The position numbers and the translations under genes were made by a program. Below are positions 47,093 to 56,399 of a DNA stretch of 64,000 nt, piece after piece. The stretch's first letter is position 1. The number at the start of each line of letters is the position of its first letter. The stretch is from Micromonospora coriariae (GTDB taxonomy: Bacteria > Actinomycetota > Actinomycetes > Mycobacteriales > Micromonosporaceae): NCBI RefSeq assembly GCF_900091455.1, contig NZ_LT607412.1, positions 2,790,001 through 2,854,000 on the forward strand, in the 5' to 3' direction. The notes beneath the pieces are model-generated. The model saw only the letters and a list, made by a program, of their open reading frames with translations, ran no database searches and was not told the DNA's origin.

Positions 47093-48187
47093 ATGACCGC
47101 CGAGCAGCTGATCTCCTTCGCCCGTGGGGCTCCCTCGCTGGACATCGTCGATGTCGAGGGGCTCAAGGCCGCCGCCGTCCGCGCCTTCGACGCCGATCCA
47201 GCCGGGGTCACGGCCTACGGCACCTCCGTGGGCTACGTTCCGCTGCGAAAGTGGATCGCCGAGAAGCACGGGGTCAAGGTCGATCAGGTGCTGGTCACCA
47301 ACGGGTCGCTGCAGGCCGACGCGTTCCTCTTCGACCACCTGGTCCGCCCCGGCGACGCGGTGGTGGTGGAGCGGCCGACGTACGACCGGACGCTGCTCAA
47401 CCTCCAGCGGATGGGCAGCGAGCTGCACGGTGTCTCGGTCCAGCCGGACGGTCTGGACACCGCCGAGCTGCGCAAGCTGCTGGAGTCCGGGGTCCGGCCC
47501 CGGCTGGCGCACGTCATTCCGAACTACCAGAACCCGGCCGGCGTGACGCTCTCGGAGGAGAAGCGCCGGGAGCTGCTCGACCTGGCCGCGGAGTACGAGT
47601 TCACGATCTTCGAGGACGATCCGTACGCGGACGTCCGGTTCCGCGGCGAGGCGCTGCCGTCGATGCTCTCGCTGGACACCCGCAACGTGGTGGTGCACGC
47701 GTCGAGCTTCACCAAGACGGTCTGCCCCGGCGTGCGGGTCGGATACCTGGTCGGCCCGGCGGATCTGATCGCCGACATCGCCAAGAACGCGACCAGCCTG
47801 TACATCTCGCCCGGCATGGTGTCCCAGGCGATCGTGCACCAGTTCTGCGTCTCCGGCGACATCGACCGCTCCATCGAGACGGTCCGGGCGGCGCTGGGCG
47901 AGCGGGCCCGGGTGCTCGCCGAGTCGCTGCGCCGGCACCTGCCGCAGGCCCGGTTCGTGGAGCCCGACGGCGGCTACTTCCTCTGGGTGGAGTTTCCGGA
48001 CGACGTGCTGGTCGACCGGCTCGCCTCCGCGGCGGCCGAGCGCGGGGTCGCAGTGGTCAAGGGCAGCGACTTCATGCTGGACGGCGGGCAGCACGCCCTG
48101 CGGCTGGCCTTCTCGGCGGTCACCGCTGACCGGATCGACGAGGGTGTCCGCCGGCTCGCGGCGGCCGTCGAGGCCGTCCGCGGCTGA
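47093..48187 (+). CDS. PLP-dependent aminotransferase (class I/II, 2-aminoadipate/MocR-like fold)
   Basis: 364 residues, fold type I. The PLP Lys lies in HASSFTKTVCPGVRVGYLVG, preceded by PNYQNPAGVTLSEEKR and EDDPYADVRF typical of the 2-aminoadipate/GntR-fused branch, but with no GntR domain. The start of the conserved ISFARGAPS is right after ATG 47093, at leaderless distance from a TACGCT box. It would transfer an amino group to a 2-oxo acid; the substrate is unknown. It is alone between the CBS gene and corA. Confidence 0.92.
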   Translation: MTAEQLISFARGAPSLDIVDVEGLKAAAVRAFDADPAGVTAYGTSVGYVPLRKWIAEKHGVKVDQVLVTNGSLQADAFLFDHLVRPGDAVVVERPTYDRTLLNLQRMGSELHGVSVQPDGLDTAELRKLLESGVRPRLAHVIPNYQNPAGVTLSEEKRRELLDLAAEYEFTIFEDDPYADVRFRGEALPSMLSLDTRNVVVHASSFTKTVCPGVRVGYLVGPADLIADIAKNATSLYISPGMVSQAIVHQFCVSGDIDRSIETVRAALGERARVLAESLRRHLPQARFVEPDGGYFLWVEFPDDVLVDRLASAAAERGVAVVKGSDFMLDGGQHALRLAFSAVTADRIDEGVRRLAAAVEAVRG

Positions 48188-48506
48188 GCTTTCTGTCAAT
48201 TTCCCGACAGAACGACGATGCCGGCCGTTCCGGGACTCCCGCCCGGACGGCCGGCGGCTCACAATGCTGCGAGCGTCACTCATCAGGTGTAGTGGAGATC
48301 ACCGCCCGCTTCCCGGGCCGCCCCACCCCCGGTGACGCGTGCAGCACAACCCCCGCCCCCAGAGGCGCCGGGTGGGCCGTGTCGTCCCCGCACCCCCCAA
48401 TGCGGCCCGGCCCGCCCGGCGCCGCCCCACGCGACAGCTGTCACACGTGCCCTTCGCCGCCACCGGCGTAGCCTCAAGCCGCAGCCGAGCGCGGGGAGGT
48501 GGCGCG
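48188..48506. other. 319-base intergenic stretch upstream of corA
   Basis: No coding region is supported here. It holds an inverted repeat at 48191-48212 just after the aminotransferase stop, then a GC-rich segment rich in CCCC runs (48301-48420). The corA start at 48507 follows GGGGAGGTGGCGCG, so the promoter presumably lies in the last 200 bases; no clear magnesium riboswitch fold is apparent. Confidence 0.5.
48191..48212. terminator. inverted repeat after the aminotransferase gene
   Basis: TTCTGTC and GACAGAA form 7-base perfect arms around an 8-base loop (AATTTCCC), 3 bases after the stop. It is probably a terminator or weak operator. Confidence 0.45.
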
Positions 48507-49655
48507 ATGACGGATCGGGCAGATCAGGGCGGGACGGCACCGTCGCACACCGGCCGTGTGCTGCGACCCCGGGCGTGGCCGTCACCGGTCCGGGCGATGA
48601 CCCGGATCCTCAACGCGGACGGCTCGCCGCCCGCGCCGACCCCGACCGGCACCGGGCGCAGCGGCGTCGTCGACTGCGCGCTCTACGTCGACGGCAAGCG
48701 GCAACCCGGCGACTGGACGTACGCGGACGCGCTGGCCGCGGCCCGCCGCGAGGAGCACGGCTTCGTCTGGCTCGGCCTGCACCAGCCCGAGCTGGCCGAG
48801 ATGACCGCCATCGCGGCGACCTACGGGCTGCACGAACTGGCAGTCGAGGACGCGGTGAAGGCCGAGCAGCGCCCCAAGCTGGAGCGGTTCGGGAACGTCA
48901 GCTTCCTGGTGCTGCGTACCGCCCGGTACTGCGAGCACGCCGAGCTGACCGAGAACTCCGAGGTCGTCGAGACCGGCCAGGTGATGCTCTTCATCGGCCC
49001 GAACTTCCTGATCAGCGTCCGGCACGGCGACGCGAGCCGGCTCTCTCCGGTCCGTGCCGACCTGGAGACCAAGCAGGAGCTGCTGCTCCAGGGCCCGTGG
49101 TCGGTCGCGTACGCGATCACCGACCGGGTGGTCGACCTCTACCTGGAGGTCGCCGAGCAGCTCGAGGACGACCTCGACGTGCTGGAGGCCGAGGTCTTCG
49201 ACCGCAACGGCCGCGGGCGGATCCAACGGATCTACCAGATGAAGCGGGAGCTGGTGGAGTTCAAGCGGGCCGTGGTGCCGTTGCAGCGGCCGCTGATGAC
49301 GTTGACCTCGCAGGTCAACCGGGAGGTGCCGAAGGAGATCCGGCGCTACTTCCGGGACGTGCAGGACCACCTCAGCCGCACAGTCGAGCAGGTGAACTCC
49401 TATGACGACCTGCTGAACTCGATCCTCCAGGCGCGGTTGGCCCAGGTCACCGTCGACCAGAACAACGACATGCGCAAGATCGCCGCGTGGGCGGCGATCG
49501 CCGCGGTCTGGACCGCCATCGCGGGCATCTACGGGATGAACTTCGAGAACATGCCCGAGCTGAACATGACGTACGGCTATCCCGTCGTGCTGGCCCTGAT
49601 GCTCGCCATCTCGCTGGCCCTCTATCGCTGGTTCCGCCGCAACGGCTGGCTCTGA
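48507..49655 (+). CDS. corA: CorA-type magnesium/metal transporter
   Basis: 382 residues. The C-terminal half has two TM helices and the diagnostic GMN motif (IYGMNFENMPE). The N-terminal cytosolic part (about 30-300) is the CorA funnel (FVWLGLHQPELAEM, VEDAVKAEQRPKLERFG, QVNSYDDLLNSILQARLAQV). It imports Mg2+ and related cations as a homopentamer. ATG 48507 has GGGGAGG at good spacing; an upstream frame is open but unlike the family. It ends at the strong hairpin at 49667-49704. Confidence 0.93.
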   Translation: MTDRADQGGTAPSHTGRVLRPRAWPSPVRAMTRILNADGSPPAPTPTGTGRSGVVDCALYVDGKRQPGDWTYADALAAARREEHGFVWLGLHQPELAEMTAIAATYGLHELAVEDAVKAEQRPKLERFGNVSFLVLRTARYCEHAELTENSEVVETGQVMLFIGPNFLISVRHGDASRLSPVRADLETKQELLLQGPWSVAYAITDRVVDLYLEVAEQLEDDLDVLEAEVFDRNGRGRIQRIYQMKRELVEFKRAVVPLQRPLMTLTSQVNREVPKEIRRYFRDVQDHLSRTVEQVNSYDDLLNSILQARLAQVTVDQNNDMRKIAAWAAIAAVWTAIAGIYGMNFENMPELNMTYGYPVVLALMLAISLALYRWFRRNGWL

Positions 49656-49666
49656 CCCCGCGCGGA

Positions 49667-49704
49667 AGCGCCGGCGGGCGCGGGAAACCCGCGTCGCCGG
49701 CGCT
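49667..49704. terminator. bidirectional hairpin after corA
   Basis: Near-perfect arms AGCGCCGGCGGGCGCGGG and CCCGCGTCGCCGGCGCT (one bulge) around AAA, between convergent corA and the 49723 gene. Confidence 0.75.
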
Positions 49705-49722
49705 CGATGCGCTTCCGCTCGG

Positions 49723-50457
49723 TCAGCGGCGGCCGTTGGTGCGGGCGGTGTCCTTGCCCAGCGCCTTGGTGAGGTCGTCGGCCGGACGCCCGGACGTGTC
49801 CTTGGCGCCCTCGGCGACCGAAGGGACCTTGTCGGTCGGGCGGACGCTGGACGGCTTGGCGGCACCGGTGGTGCTGGCGCTGTCGCCACCGGCCACCGCC
49901 GAACTACCGGCGCCGGTCATCCCGGCCATGGTGGACCCGTCGGTCCCCTTGGTCGCGGCCGGAGTCCGTACCTCGATCGAATCCACCTCGTCGCGCATCG
50001 GCTCCAGGGTGCGGGTCGGGTCGTACTCGGCCCACTCCTGCTGCTCGCGGCGGCGGCGCAGGGCGACCGCGCCAGCCAACCCGACGATGGCACCCGCTGC
50101 GAGCAGCCCGGTCATCATCGATCCGCGACGGCGCGGCTGCTTCTTCTTGGCGGTGATCCGCATGTTCTTCGACCTGGCCTTCCTGGTGAGCGGCCCCGCC
50201 TGCGCGGCGCCGTCACGGGCGGCCGCGGCCAGCGGTGCCAGCGTGGTGAGTGTCGTCCCCCAGCCGGTCGAGGCACGGTCGCGCACTCTCGCCGCGGCCG
50301 GCTCGACGTAGCCGCGGGCCATCTGGACCCGTGGACCGACCGTCGCGCCCGCGCCCTTGGCGGCGTGGTTGGCTGCCTGCACCAGGTGGCTGATGCTCTG
50401 GTTCAGCTCGGCCCTGGCCAGCTGCCCCTCGGACTTACGCCGCCCGATTCCAAACAC
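49723..50457 (-). CDS. hypothetical basic protein with one TM segment
   Basis: 244 residues. It begins FGIGRRKSEGQLARAELNQSISHLVQAANHAAKG, followed by a basic region (ITAKKKQPRRRGS), one hydrophobic helix (MMTGLLAAGAIVGLAGAVAL) and a Thr/Ser/Ala-rich, probably disordered C-terminus. No family is recognised with certainty. GTG 50457 has GGAGGTGGGACC immediately upstream; a longer frame starts at ATG 50490. It may associate with the membrane or cytoskeleton, but this is a guess. Confidence 0.65.
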   Translation of the reverse strand: MFGIGRRKSEGQLARAELNQSISHLVQAANHAAKGAGATVGPRVQMARGYVEPAAARVRDRASTGWGTTLTTLAPLAAAARDGAAQAGPLTRKARSKNMRITAKKKQPRRRGSMMTGLLAAGAIVGLAGAVALRRRREQQEWAEYDPTRTLEPMRDEVDSIEVRTPAATKGTDGSTMAGMTGAGSSAVAGGDSASTTGAAKPSSVRPTDKVPSVAEGAKDTSGRPADDLTKALGKDTARTNGRR

Positions 50458-50574
50458 GGTCCCACCTCCTGGGAGTTGTTCCTTCGTCATCCTCCACCTT
50501 CGGATGCCTCCGCGATGCCAGATCGGGCACATGGGAGGATCCGCATGGAACTGACCAACGAGTGAGGAGTACCC

Positions 50575-51105
<531 letters not shown>

Positions 51106-51205
51106 TCGACAGGCGAGGTACCTTTGCTCGCATGATTGAGCGCTCCGGAGCACCGCACCGGCTGGCGTCGGTGGACCGCGCGGTGGCGGACGGAGGGTCG
51201 GCCCG

Positions 51206-52117
51206 GTGAGCGAGTCTCCGCCGACCACCCCGGTCTGCTACCGGCACCCCGGCCGGGAGACCTACGTCCGGTGCTCCCGCTGCGACCGGCCGATCTGCCC
51301 GGACTGCATGCGGGAGGCGTCCGTCGGGCACCAGTGCCCGGAGTGCGTCAACGAGGGACGTCGCAGCGTCCGGCCGGCGCGTACCGCCTTCGGTGGCGGT
51401 ACCGCCGGCCGGCACGGCTACGTCACCAAGGCGCTGATCGCGCTGAACGTGCTGCTCATGCTGCTCTCCATCGCCTCCGATCGCGGTGGGGACGCGGCGG
51501 TGGGCGGCTCCGGCTTCGGCGGTCTGATGGGTGGCAGCACGCCGCTGACCAACTGGGGCTCGGTGCTCGGGCTGGCGGTCTTCCCCGACGGCACGCTCGG
51601 TGGGATCGCCGACGGCGAGTGGTACCGGCTGGTCACCGCGATGTTCCTGCACTACGGCGTGATCCACCTGCTGCTCAACATGTGGGCGCTGTGGGTGCTC
51701 GGCCGGTCGCTGGAGGCCAACCTCGGGCCGCTGCGCTTCGGCGCGCTCTATCTGGTCGCGGGTCTCGGCGGCAACGTCGCCGCCTACCTGTTCAGCGCCC
51801 AGAACTCGGCCACCGCCGGCGCGTCCACAGCCGTCTTCGGCCTCTTCGCCGCGCTCATCATCATCGAACGCAAGCTGGGCCGGGACATCTCCCAGGTGAT
51901 CCCGATCCTGGTGATCAACCTGGTGTTCACGCTTACCGTGCCGGGCATCTCCATCCCGGGGCACCTGGGTGGCCTGGTGGTCGGTGGGGCGATGGCCCTG
52001 GTGCTCGCGTACGCGCCGCGCGGTCGGCGCACGCTGGTGCAGGTCGCCGGCGGCGCGATCATCCTGCTGATACTGCTCGGCCTGGTCCTGTTCCGTACCG
52101 CGCAGCTGCTGGCCTGA
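51206..52117 (+). CDS. rhomboid family intramembrane serine protease with B-box-like zinc finger
   Basis: 303 residues. The N-terminus has a zinc-finger-like pattern with repeated CxxC and His (CYRHPGRETYVRCSRCDRPICPDC). Then about six TM helices. The rhomboid catalytic pieces are HLLLNMWALWVLGRSLE (Asn/oxyanion), ATAGASTAVFGLF (Ser nucleophile) and ISIPGHLGGLVVGG (His). The Ser motif is GAST instead of GASG. Rhomboids cleave membrane-embedded substrates; the substrate here is unknown. GTG 51206 is the start. Confidence 0.92.
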   Translation: MSESPPTTPVCYRHPGRETYVRCSRCDRPICPDCMREASVGHQCPECVNEGRRSVRPARTAFGGGTAGRHGYVTKALIALNVLLMLLSIASDRGGDAAVGGSGFGGLMGGSTPLTNWGSVLGLAVFPDGTLGGIADGEWYRLVTAMFLHYGVIHLLLNMWALWVLGRSLEANLGPLRFGALYLVAGLGGNVAAYLFSAQNSATAGASTAVFGLFAALIIIERKLGRDISQVIPILVINLVFTLTVPGISIPGHLGGLVVGGAMALVLAYAPRGRRTLVQVAGGAIILLILLGLVLFRTAQLLA

Positions 52118-52133
52118 GCGCCCGGACCAACGG

Positions 52134-52161
52134 CGGCGCCGGGCAATCGCGCCGGGCGCCG
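52134..52161. terminator. weak hairpin between rhomboid and PH-domain genes
   Basis: CGGCGCC and GGCGCCG arms (7 bases) around a 14-base loop, between the two convergent stops. GC-rich but no T run. Confidence 0.35.
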
Positions 52162-52166
52162 GGCGG

Positions 52167-52595
52167 TCACGCCGGGCGGGCGGCCCGCAGCGTCTCGGCC
52201 ACCTCGTCCGGGGCGGCCCCCAGGTCGTACCGGCCGAACAGGTGCAGCGATTCCCCGGCGTCGATCTCCAGCAGCTCGGTGGTCAGACCGAGCCGGGGCC
52301 GACGGTCCACGGTGATCCGCTCGACCATGGCCCAGGGCAGCAGCCGGCGACCGGCGAAACCCTGGGCGACGATCACGCCGGCCGGGTCGAGGGCGAGCCG
52401 GACCGGCGCCAGCAGGTCACGCAGCGCCCAGCCGACAAGGCCGGCGGCGACCAGCCCGATCAGCGTCAGCTGCACCGGGTCGCCTTCGGCGAGGAGCAGG
52501 CCGAGCGCCACCAGGACGACCGCGCCGGCCACCTTCGCCAGCGGTACGCCCACCGGCACCCGCCACTGCCGGACCGGGAAAGCTTCGGCATCCAT
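52167..52595 (-). CDS. bacterial PH domain-containing membrane protein
   Basis: 142 residues. Two TM helices (LAKVAGAVVLVALGLLLAEG, LTLIGLVAAGLVGWALRDLL) precede a small PH-like beta domain (VRLALDPAGVIVAQGFAGRRLLPWAMVERITVDRR). Comparable small membrane PH proteins occur next to the cyclophilin in actinobacterial chromosomes. Function unknown, probably membrane-associated. ATG 52595 begins MDAEAFPVRQW. Confidence 0.75.
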   Translation of the reverse strand: MDAEAFPVRQWRVPVGVPLAKVAGAVVLVALGLLLAEGDPVQLTLIGLVAAGLVGWALRDLLAPVRLALDPAGVIVAQGFAGRRLLPWAMVERITVDRRPRLGLTTELLEIDAGESLHLFGRYDLGAAPDEVAETLRAARPA

Positions 52596-52725
52596 CCGGC
52601 CAGCATGCCAGCGTCCGCCCGGGGGACCGTGCCGGCACCCGTTCGCGGGCGGGCCGGACCGGGGGAGGACGACCGGTCCGTGGACGACGTAGGATCGGGA
52701 CAGCCCAAGTTACCCGGGAGTAAAC

Positions 52726-53898
52726 ATGAGTGACGCGGTCATCGTCGGCGCGGTACGCACTCCGGTCGGGCGGCGCAAGGGCAGCCTCGCCGGCGTCCAC
52801 CCGGTCGACCTCTCAGCACACGTGCTGCGCGCCCTCGCCGAGCGCACCGGGCTCGACGCCGCGCTGGTCGACGACGTCTTCTGGGGCTGCGTGTCCCAGG
52901 TCGGCGAGCAGTCCTGGAACATCGCCCGCAACGGCGTGCTCGCCGCCGGGTGGCCCGAGTCCGTGCCCGGCACCACGCTGGACCGGCAGTGCGGCTCCAG
53001 CCAACAGGCGCTGCACTTCGCCGCCGCGACGGTCCTCTCCGGCCAGGCCGATCTGGTGGTCGCCGGCGGGGTGGAGTCGATGACCCGGGTGCCGATGGGC
53101 TCCAGTGTGGGCGGTGGCATGCCGTTCAGCGACCAGCTGCGGGACCGCTACCGGGGCGTGGAGGGCTTCGCCGATGACGCGGCGCTGCCGTTCAACCAGG
53201 GGGTCGGGGCCGAGTTGATCGCCCGGAGGTGGCGCTTCTCGCGTACCCAGCTCGACGAGTTCGCGCTGGCCAGCCACGAGAAGGCGGCCGCCGCACAGGA
53301 CGCTGGCGCGTTCGACCCGGAACTCGCGCCGGTGCCGCTCGCCGACGGCGGCAAGTTCGCCGCCGACGAGGGCATCCGCCGGGACACCTCGCTGGAGAAG
53401 CTCGGCGAACTGGCCACCCCGTTCCGCGCCGACGGGGTGGTGACCGCGGGGTCCGCGTCCCAGATCTCCGACGGCGCGGCGGCCCTCGCGGTCACCACCG
53501 GCGAGTGGGCCAGCCGGCACGGGCTGCGCCCGCTGGCCCGGATCCACACCGCCGTGGTCGCCGCCGACGACCCGGTCACCATGCTCACCGCACCCATCCC
53601 GGCCACCGCGAAGGCGCTGCGCCGCGCGGGGTTGGGCATCGAGGAGATCGGTGTGTACGAGGTGAACGAGGCGTTCGCCCCGGTGCCGCTGGCCTGGTTG
53701 GCGGAGACCGAGGCGGACCCGGAGCGGCTCAACCCCCGCGGCGGGGCGATCGCCCTCGGCCATCCGCTCGGCGGCTCCGGCGCCCGGATCATGACCACGA
53801 TGCTCCAGCACATGCGGGACAACGGGATCCGCTACGGCCTGCAGACCATGTGCGAGGGTGGCGGCATGGCCAACGCCACAATCGTCGAGCTGCTCTGA
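52726..53898 (+). CDS. acetyl-CoA acetyltransferase (thiolase)
   Basis: 390 residues. The active-site Cys lies in LDRQCGSSQQALHFAA, the His in GHPLGGSGARIMT and the second Cys in CEGGGMANA, a complete thiolase set. It forms acetoacetyl-CoA or cleaves 3-ketoacyl-CoA. ATG 52726 begins MSDAVIVGAVRTPVGRRKGS. It stands alone and may serve fatty acid degradation or polyketide precursors. Confidence 0.95.
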   Translation: MSDAVIVGAVRTPVGRRKGSLAGVHPVDLSAHVLRALAERTGLDAALVDDVFWGCVSQVGEQSWNIARNGVLAAGWPESVPGTTLDRQCGSSQQALHFAAATVLSGQADLVVAGGVESMTRVPMGSSVGGGMPFSDQLRDRYRGVEGFADDAALPFNQGVGAELIARRWRFSRTQLDEFALASHEKAAAAQDAGAFDPELAPVPLADGGKFAADEGIRRDTSLEKLGELATPFRADGVVTAGSASQISDGAAALAVTTGEWASRHGLRPLARIHTAVVAADDPVTMLTAPIPATAKALRRAGLGIEEIGVYEVNEAFAPVPLAWLAETEADPERLNPRGGAIALGHPLGGSGARIMTTMLQHMRDNGIRYGLQTMCEGGGMANATIVELL

Positions 53899-53952
53899 CT
53901 CCAGCCCCGGTCGTTACCGGAAAAGGCGTCGCCCCGCCCCGGCCCGGCCGCC

Positions 53953-53958
53953 TAGGGT
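53953..53958 (+). promoter_or_regulatory. -10 box of the APH-like gene (leaderless)
   Basis: TAGGGT lies 7 bases before GTG 53966, at leaderless distance. Confidence 0.5.
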
Positions 53959-53965
53959 GCGCACT

Positions 53966-54967
53966 GTGACGACGATCGCCGGTGAACGCGCGCCCGACTG
54001 GTCCCGAGAGCAGTGGCAGGTGCGGGCCCGTTCCTGGGTGGATACGCAGCTGAGTCAGGCCGGCCGGCGGGTGACCGGGCCGGTGGAGCCGCGGGTGCGC
54101 CCGTGGTCGCTGGTGTGGCGGGTGCCCACCGACGGTGGGCCGGTCTGGTTCAAGGCCAACAACCCGGGCACCGTGCACGAGGCCGTCCTGATCGCGGCGC
54201 TGGCCGGGCTGGCGCCCGAGCGGGTGCTCGCACCGATCGCGGTGGACCCGGCTCGGGGATGGTCGCTGCTGCCCGACGGCGGCGAGTCGCTGCGGGACGT
54301 GCTGGGCCGGGACCCGGACCTGACGCACTGGGAGCGGGCGCTGCCCGGTTACGCCGCGCTCCAACTGGCCACCGCGCCACGGGCCGGGGAACTGATCGCC
54401 CTCGGCGTGCCGGACCACCGTCCCGAGGCGCTCGCCGGGCTGCTCGCCGAGCTGCTCGACGATCGAGAGTCGCTGCGGATCGGCGACGAGGACGGGCTCA
54501 GCCCGGAGACGTACGAGCGGCTGCGGGCCGAGTTGCCGGCGTACGCCGAGCGGTGCCGCCGGCTCGCCGACATCGGCATCCCGGCCACCGTGCAGCACGA
54601 CGACCTGCACGACGGCAACGTGTTCGCCGGCCCGGACGGGTACCGCTACTTCGACTGGGGTGACGCCTCGGTGGCGCACCCGTTCGGCACGCTGCTGGTG
54701 ACCCTGCGCTCCATCCGGTACGCCACCGACCTGGCTGCCGACGACGCCCGGCTGGCCCGGCTGCGCGACGGTTACCTGGAGGCGTGGACCGACCGGTACG
54801 ACCGTCGGACCCTGGTCGAGGCCGCTGGCCTGGCGATGAACCTGGGCGCGGTCAGCCGGTCGCTCTCCTGGCGGCGGGCTCTGGACACCGCCGACCCGGC
54901 TCGGGCCGAGTACGCCGACGCGGTCCCCGGCTGGCTCGGCGAGCTGTTCGAGCCCAGCCCACTCTGA
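53966..54967 (+). CDS. aminoglycoside phosphotransferase-like (APH fold) protein
   Basis: 333 residues. The kinase fold shows PVWFKANNPGTVHEAVLIAALAG, the Brenner-type catalytic loop VQHDDLHDGNVFAG and the metal-binding YFDWGDASVAHPF. Such proteins phosphorylate small molecules; antibiotic resistance is not implied. GTG 53966 is at leaderless distance from a TAGGGT box. It could also phosphorylate a metabolite such as a sugar or choline. No clear neighbour partner. Confidence 0.88.
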   Translation: MTTIAGERAPDWSREQWQVRARSWVDTQLSQAGRRVTGPVEPRVRPWSLVWRVPTDGGPVWFKANNPGTVHEAVLIAALAGLAPERVLAPIAVDPARGWSLLPDGGESLRDVLGRDPDLTHWERALPGYAALQLATAPRAGELIALGVPDHRPEALAGLLAELLDDRESLRIGDEDGLSPETYERLRAELPAYAERCRRLADIGIPATVQHDDLHDGNVFAGPDGYRYFDWGDASVAHPFGTLLVTLRSIRYATDLAADDARLARLRDGYLEAWTDRYDRRTLVEAAGLAMNLGAVSRSLSWRRALDTADPARAEYADAVPGWLGELFEPSPL

Positions 54968-55048
54968 CCCGCTGCCTGCCACAACCCGTACCGCTCGGAA
55001 GTCGGACAGGCGGTGCGACGCGCCGCGTGGAACTTCCAAAAAACCGCC

Positions 55049-55603
55049 GTGACCCACGTCACCTCCCTCGAAGAGGTCGTTGGGCAGGTCATGGACGTCT
55101 TCTCCCGAACGTTCCTCCCGGCCGCCGCCGAGGCTGGCCTGGCCGTGCAGACCCTGAACCGGCACATGCCGGTCTTCCGGCGCTGCGTCGGCTCCGGTGA
55201 CGCCACCATCCTGGTCACCCGCTGCAGCCGCCCGGACCGTCCGGTCACCGGCGACTACCTGCTGCTGCTCACCCACCGTCGGCTGGTGGTGACCCAGCAG
55301 ACCCGGCTGCTGCACCGGCTGCGCCTGCATCTCAACACCGAGCTGCGCGAGCTGAGCAACGTCACCTGGAGCCCCGACCCGCGGCTGCACTCGGTCGAGC
55401 TGGCCGCCACCGCCATCGATGGGATCCGCGAGCGGTTCCTGATCCGCACCACCCACCCGAAGCGGGTGTGGCAGCTCGACGCGCTTCTCAACCACGCCTT
55501 CCGGACTCGTCTGCGTACTCCCCGTGAGCGGATCGTCGCCACCATCGGCGAGGTTCCGGCCGCCGCGCGGCCCAGCGTGTTCCGACCCGTCGCGGCGCAC
55601 TGA
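55049..55603 (+). CDS. hypothetical protein
   Basis: 184 residues from GTG 55049 (or 196 from GTG 55013). The body begins THVTSLEEVVGQVMDVFSR and contains LLLLTHRRLVVTQQTRLLHRLRLHLNTELRELSNVTW, which suggests a PH-like beta barrel (SPFH/PH-like 'GRAM' style) with a C-terminal helix. No family is assigned and no membrane helix is seen. It is alone between the APH-like gene and the two-component pair. The start is uncertain because neither codon has a Shine-Dalgarno. Confidence 0.6.
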   Translation: MTHVTSLEEVVGQVMDVFSRTFLPAAAEAGLAVQTLNRHMPVFRRCVGSGDATILVTRCSRPDRPVTGDYLLLLTHRRLVVTQQTRLLHRLRLHLNTELRELSNVTWSPDPRLHSVELAATAIDGIRERFLIRTTHPKRVWQLDALLNHAFRTRLRTPRERIVATIGEVPAAARPSVFRPVAAH

Positions 55604-55706
55604 CGCCCCACCGCCCCACCGCTCGCGGCGGCCCTGCGCCCCGCCTTTACCGAACTCGAACACGCGCCGATCGCGCCGAGCGCACCGGGTCGGCAATCAT
55701 GGGCCG

Positions 55707-56399
55707 GTGACAGTCGAACCGCCGCACCGCGGGCTCGTCCTCGTGGTCGAGGACGAGCCGGCCATCGCCGACCTGGTCCGGCTCTACCTCACCCGCGACG
55801 GGTTCGGCGTACACCTGGAACGGGACGGCGAGGCCGGCCTGGCCGTCGCCCGCCGGCTGCGTCCGGTGGCCTGCGTCCTGGACATCGCCCTGCCCGGGCT
55901 GCCCGGCACGGAGATCTGCCGCCGGCTGCGCGCGGGCGGCGACTGGACGCCGGTCATCTTCCTCACCGCCCGGGACGACGAGGTGGACCGGATCGTCGGC
56001 CTGGAGTTGGGCGCCGACGACTACGTCACCAAGCCGTTCAGCCCCCGCGAGCTGGTCGCCCGGGTGCGCGCGGTGCTGCGCCGCTCCGGTGGCGGCCCGG
56101 CGGGTGCCGACCAGCCGCGCGTCGTCGGTCCGGTGACGCTCGACCCCGCCCGTCGGACGGTCACCGCCGCCGGCGCCCCGGTGCAGCTCACCTCCACCGA
56201 GTTCGACCTGCTGGCCCACCTGATGGCCCGACCCGGGCGGGTCTTCACCCGGGAGGAGTTGCTGGCCGGCGTGTGGGGCTACGCCGCACACGCCGGCACC
56301 CGCACGGTCGACGTGCACGTCGCTCAGGTGCGGGCGAAGCTCGGCCCGGCCAGCGTGATCCGGACGCACCGGGGCGTGGGGTACGCGGCAGATGCCTGA
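55707..56399 (+). CDS. OmpR family response regulator
   Basis: 230 residues. Receiver domain about 12-125 (LVVEDEPAIADLVRLYL, phospho-acceptor in ACVLDIALPGLPG, KPFSPRELVARV), winged helix about 140-228 (STEFDLLAHLMARPG, VDVHVAQVRAKLG, HRGVGYAA). GTG 55707 is the start. It overlaps the downstream kinase by 8 bases. It may control the lipoprotein gene that follows. Confidence 0.95.
   Translation: MTVEPPHRGLVLVVEDEPAIADLVRLYLTRDGFGVHLERDGEAGLAVARRLRPVACVLDIALPGLPGTEICRRLRAGGDWTPVIFLTARDDEVDRIVGLELGADDYVTKPFSPRELVARVRAVLRRSGGGPAGADQPRVVGPVTLDPARRTVTAAGAPVQLTSTEFDLLAHLMARPGRVFTREELLAGVWGYAAHAGTRTVDVHVAQVRAKLGPASVIRTHRGVGYAADA

Noticed and set aside
48188..48506. A magnesium riboswitch before corA
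   Set aside because: No recognisable M-box or other leader fold; only GC-rich sequence and a short inverted repeat by the previous gene.
53966..54967. Antibiotic resistance gene
   Set aside because: The APH fold alone does not show aminoglycoside use; many members act on metabolites, and no resistance context is present.
53789..55696. A 635-codon minus-strand frame opposite the APH-like and 55049 genes
   Set aside because: Low-complexity shadow; the + strand shows conserved catalytic motifs.
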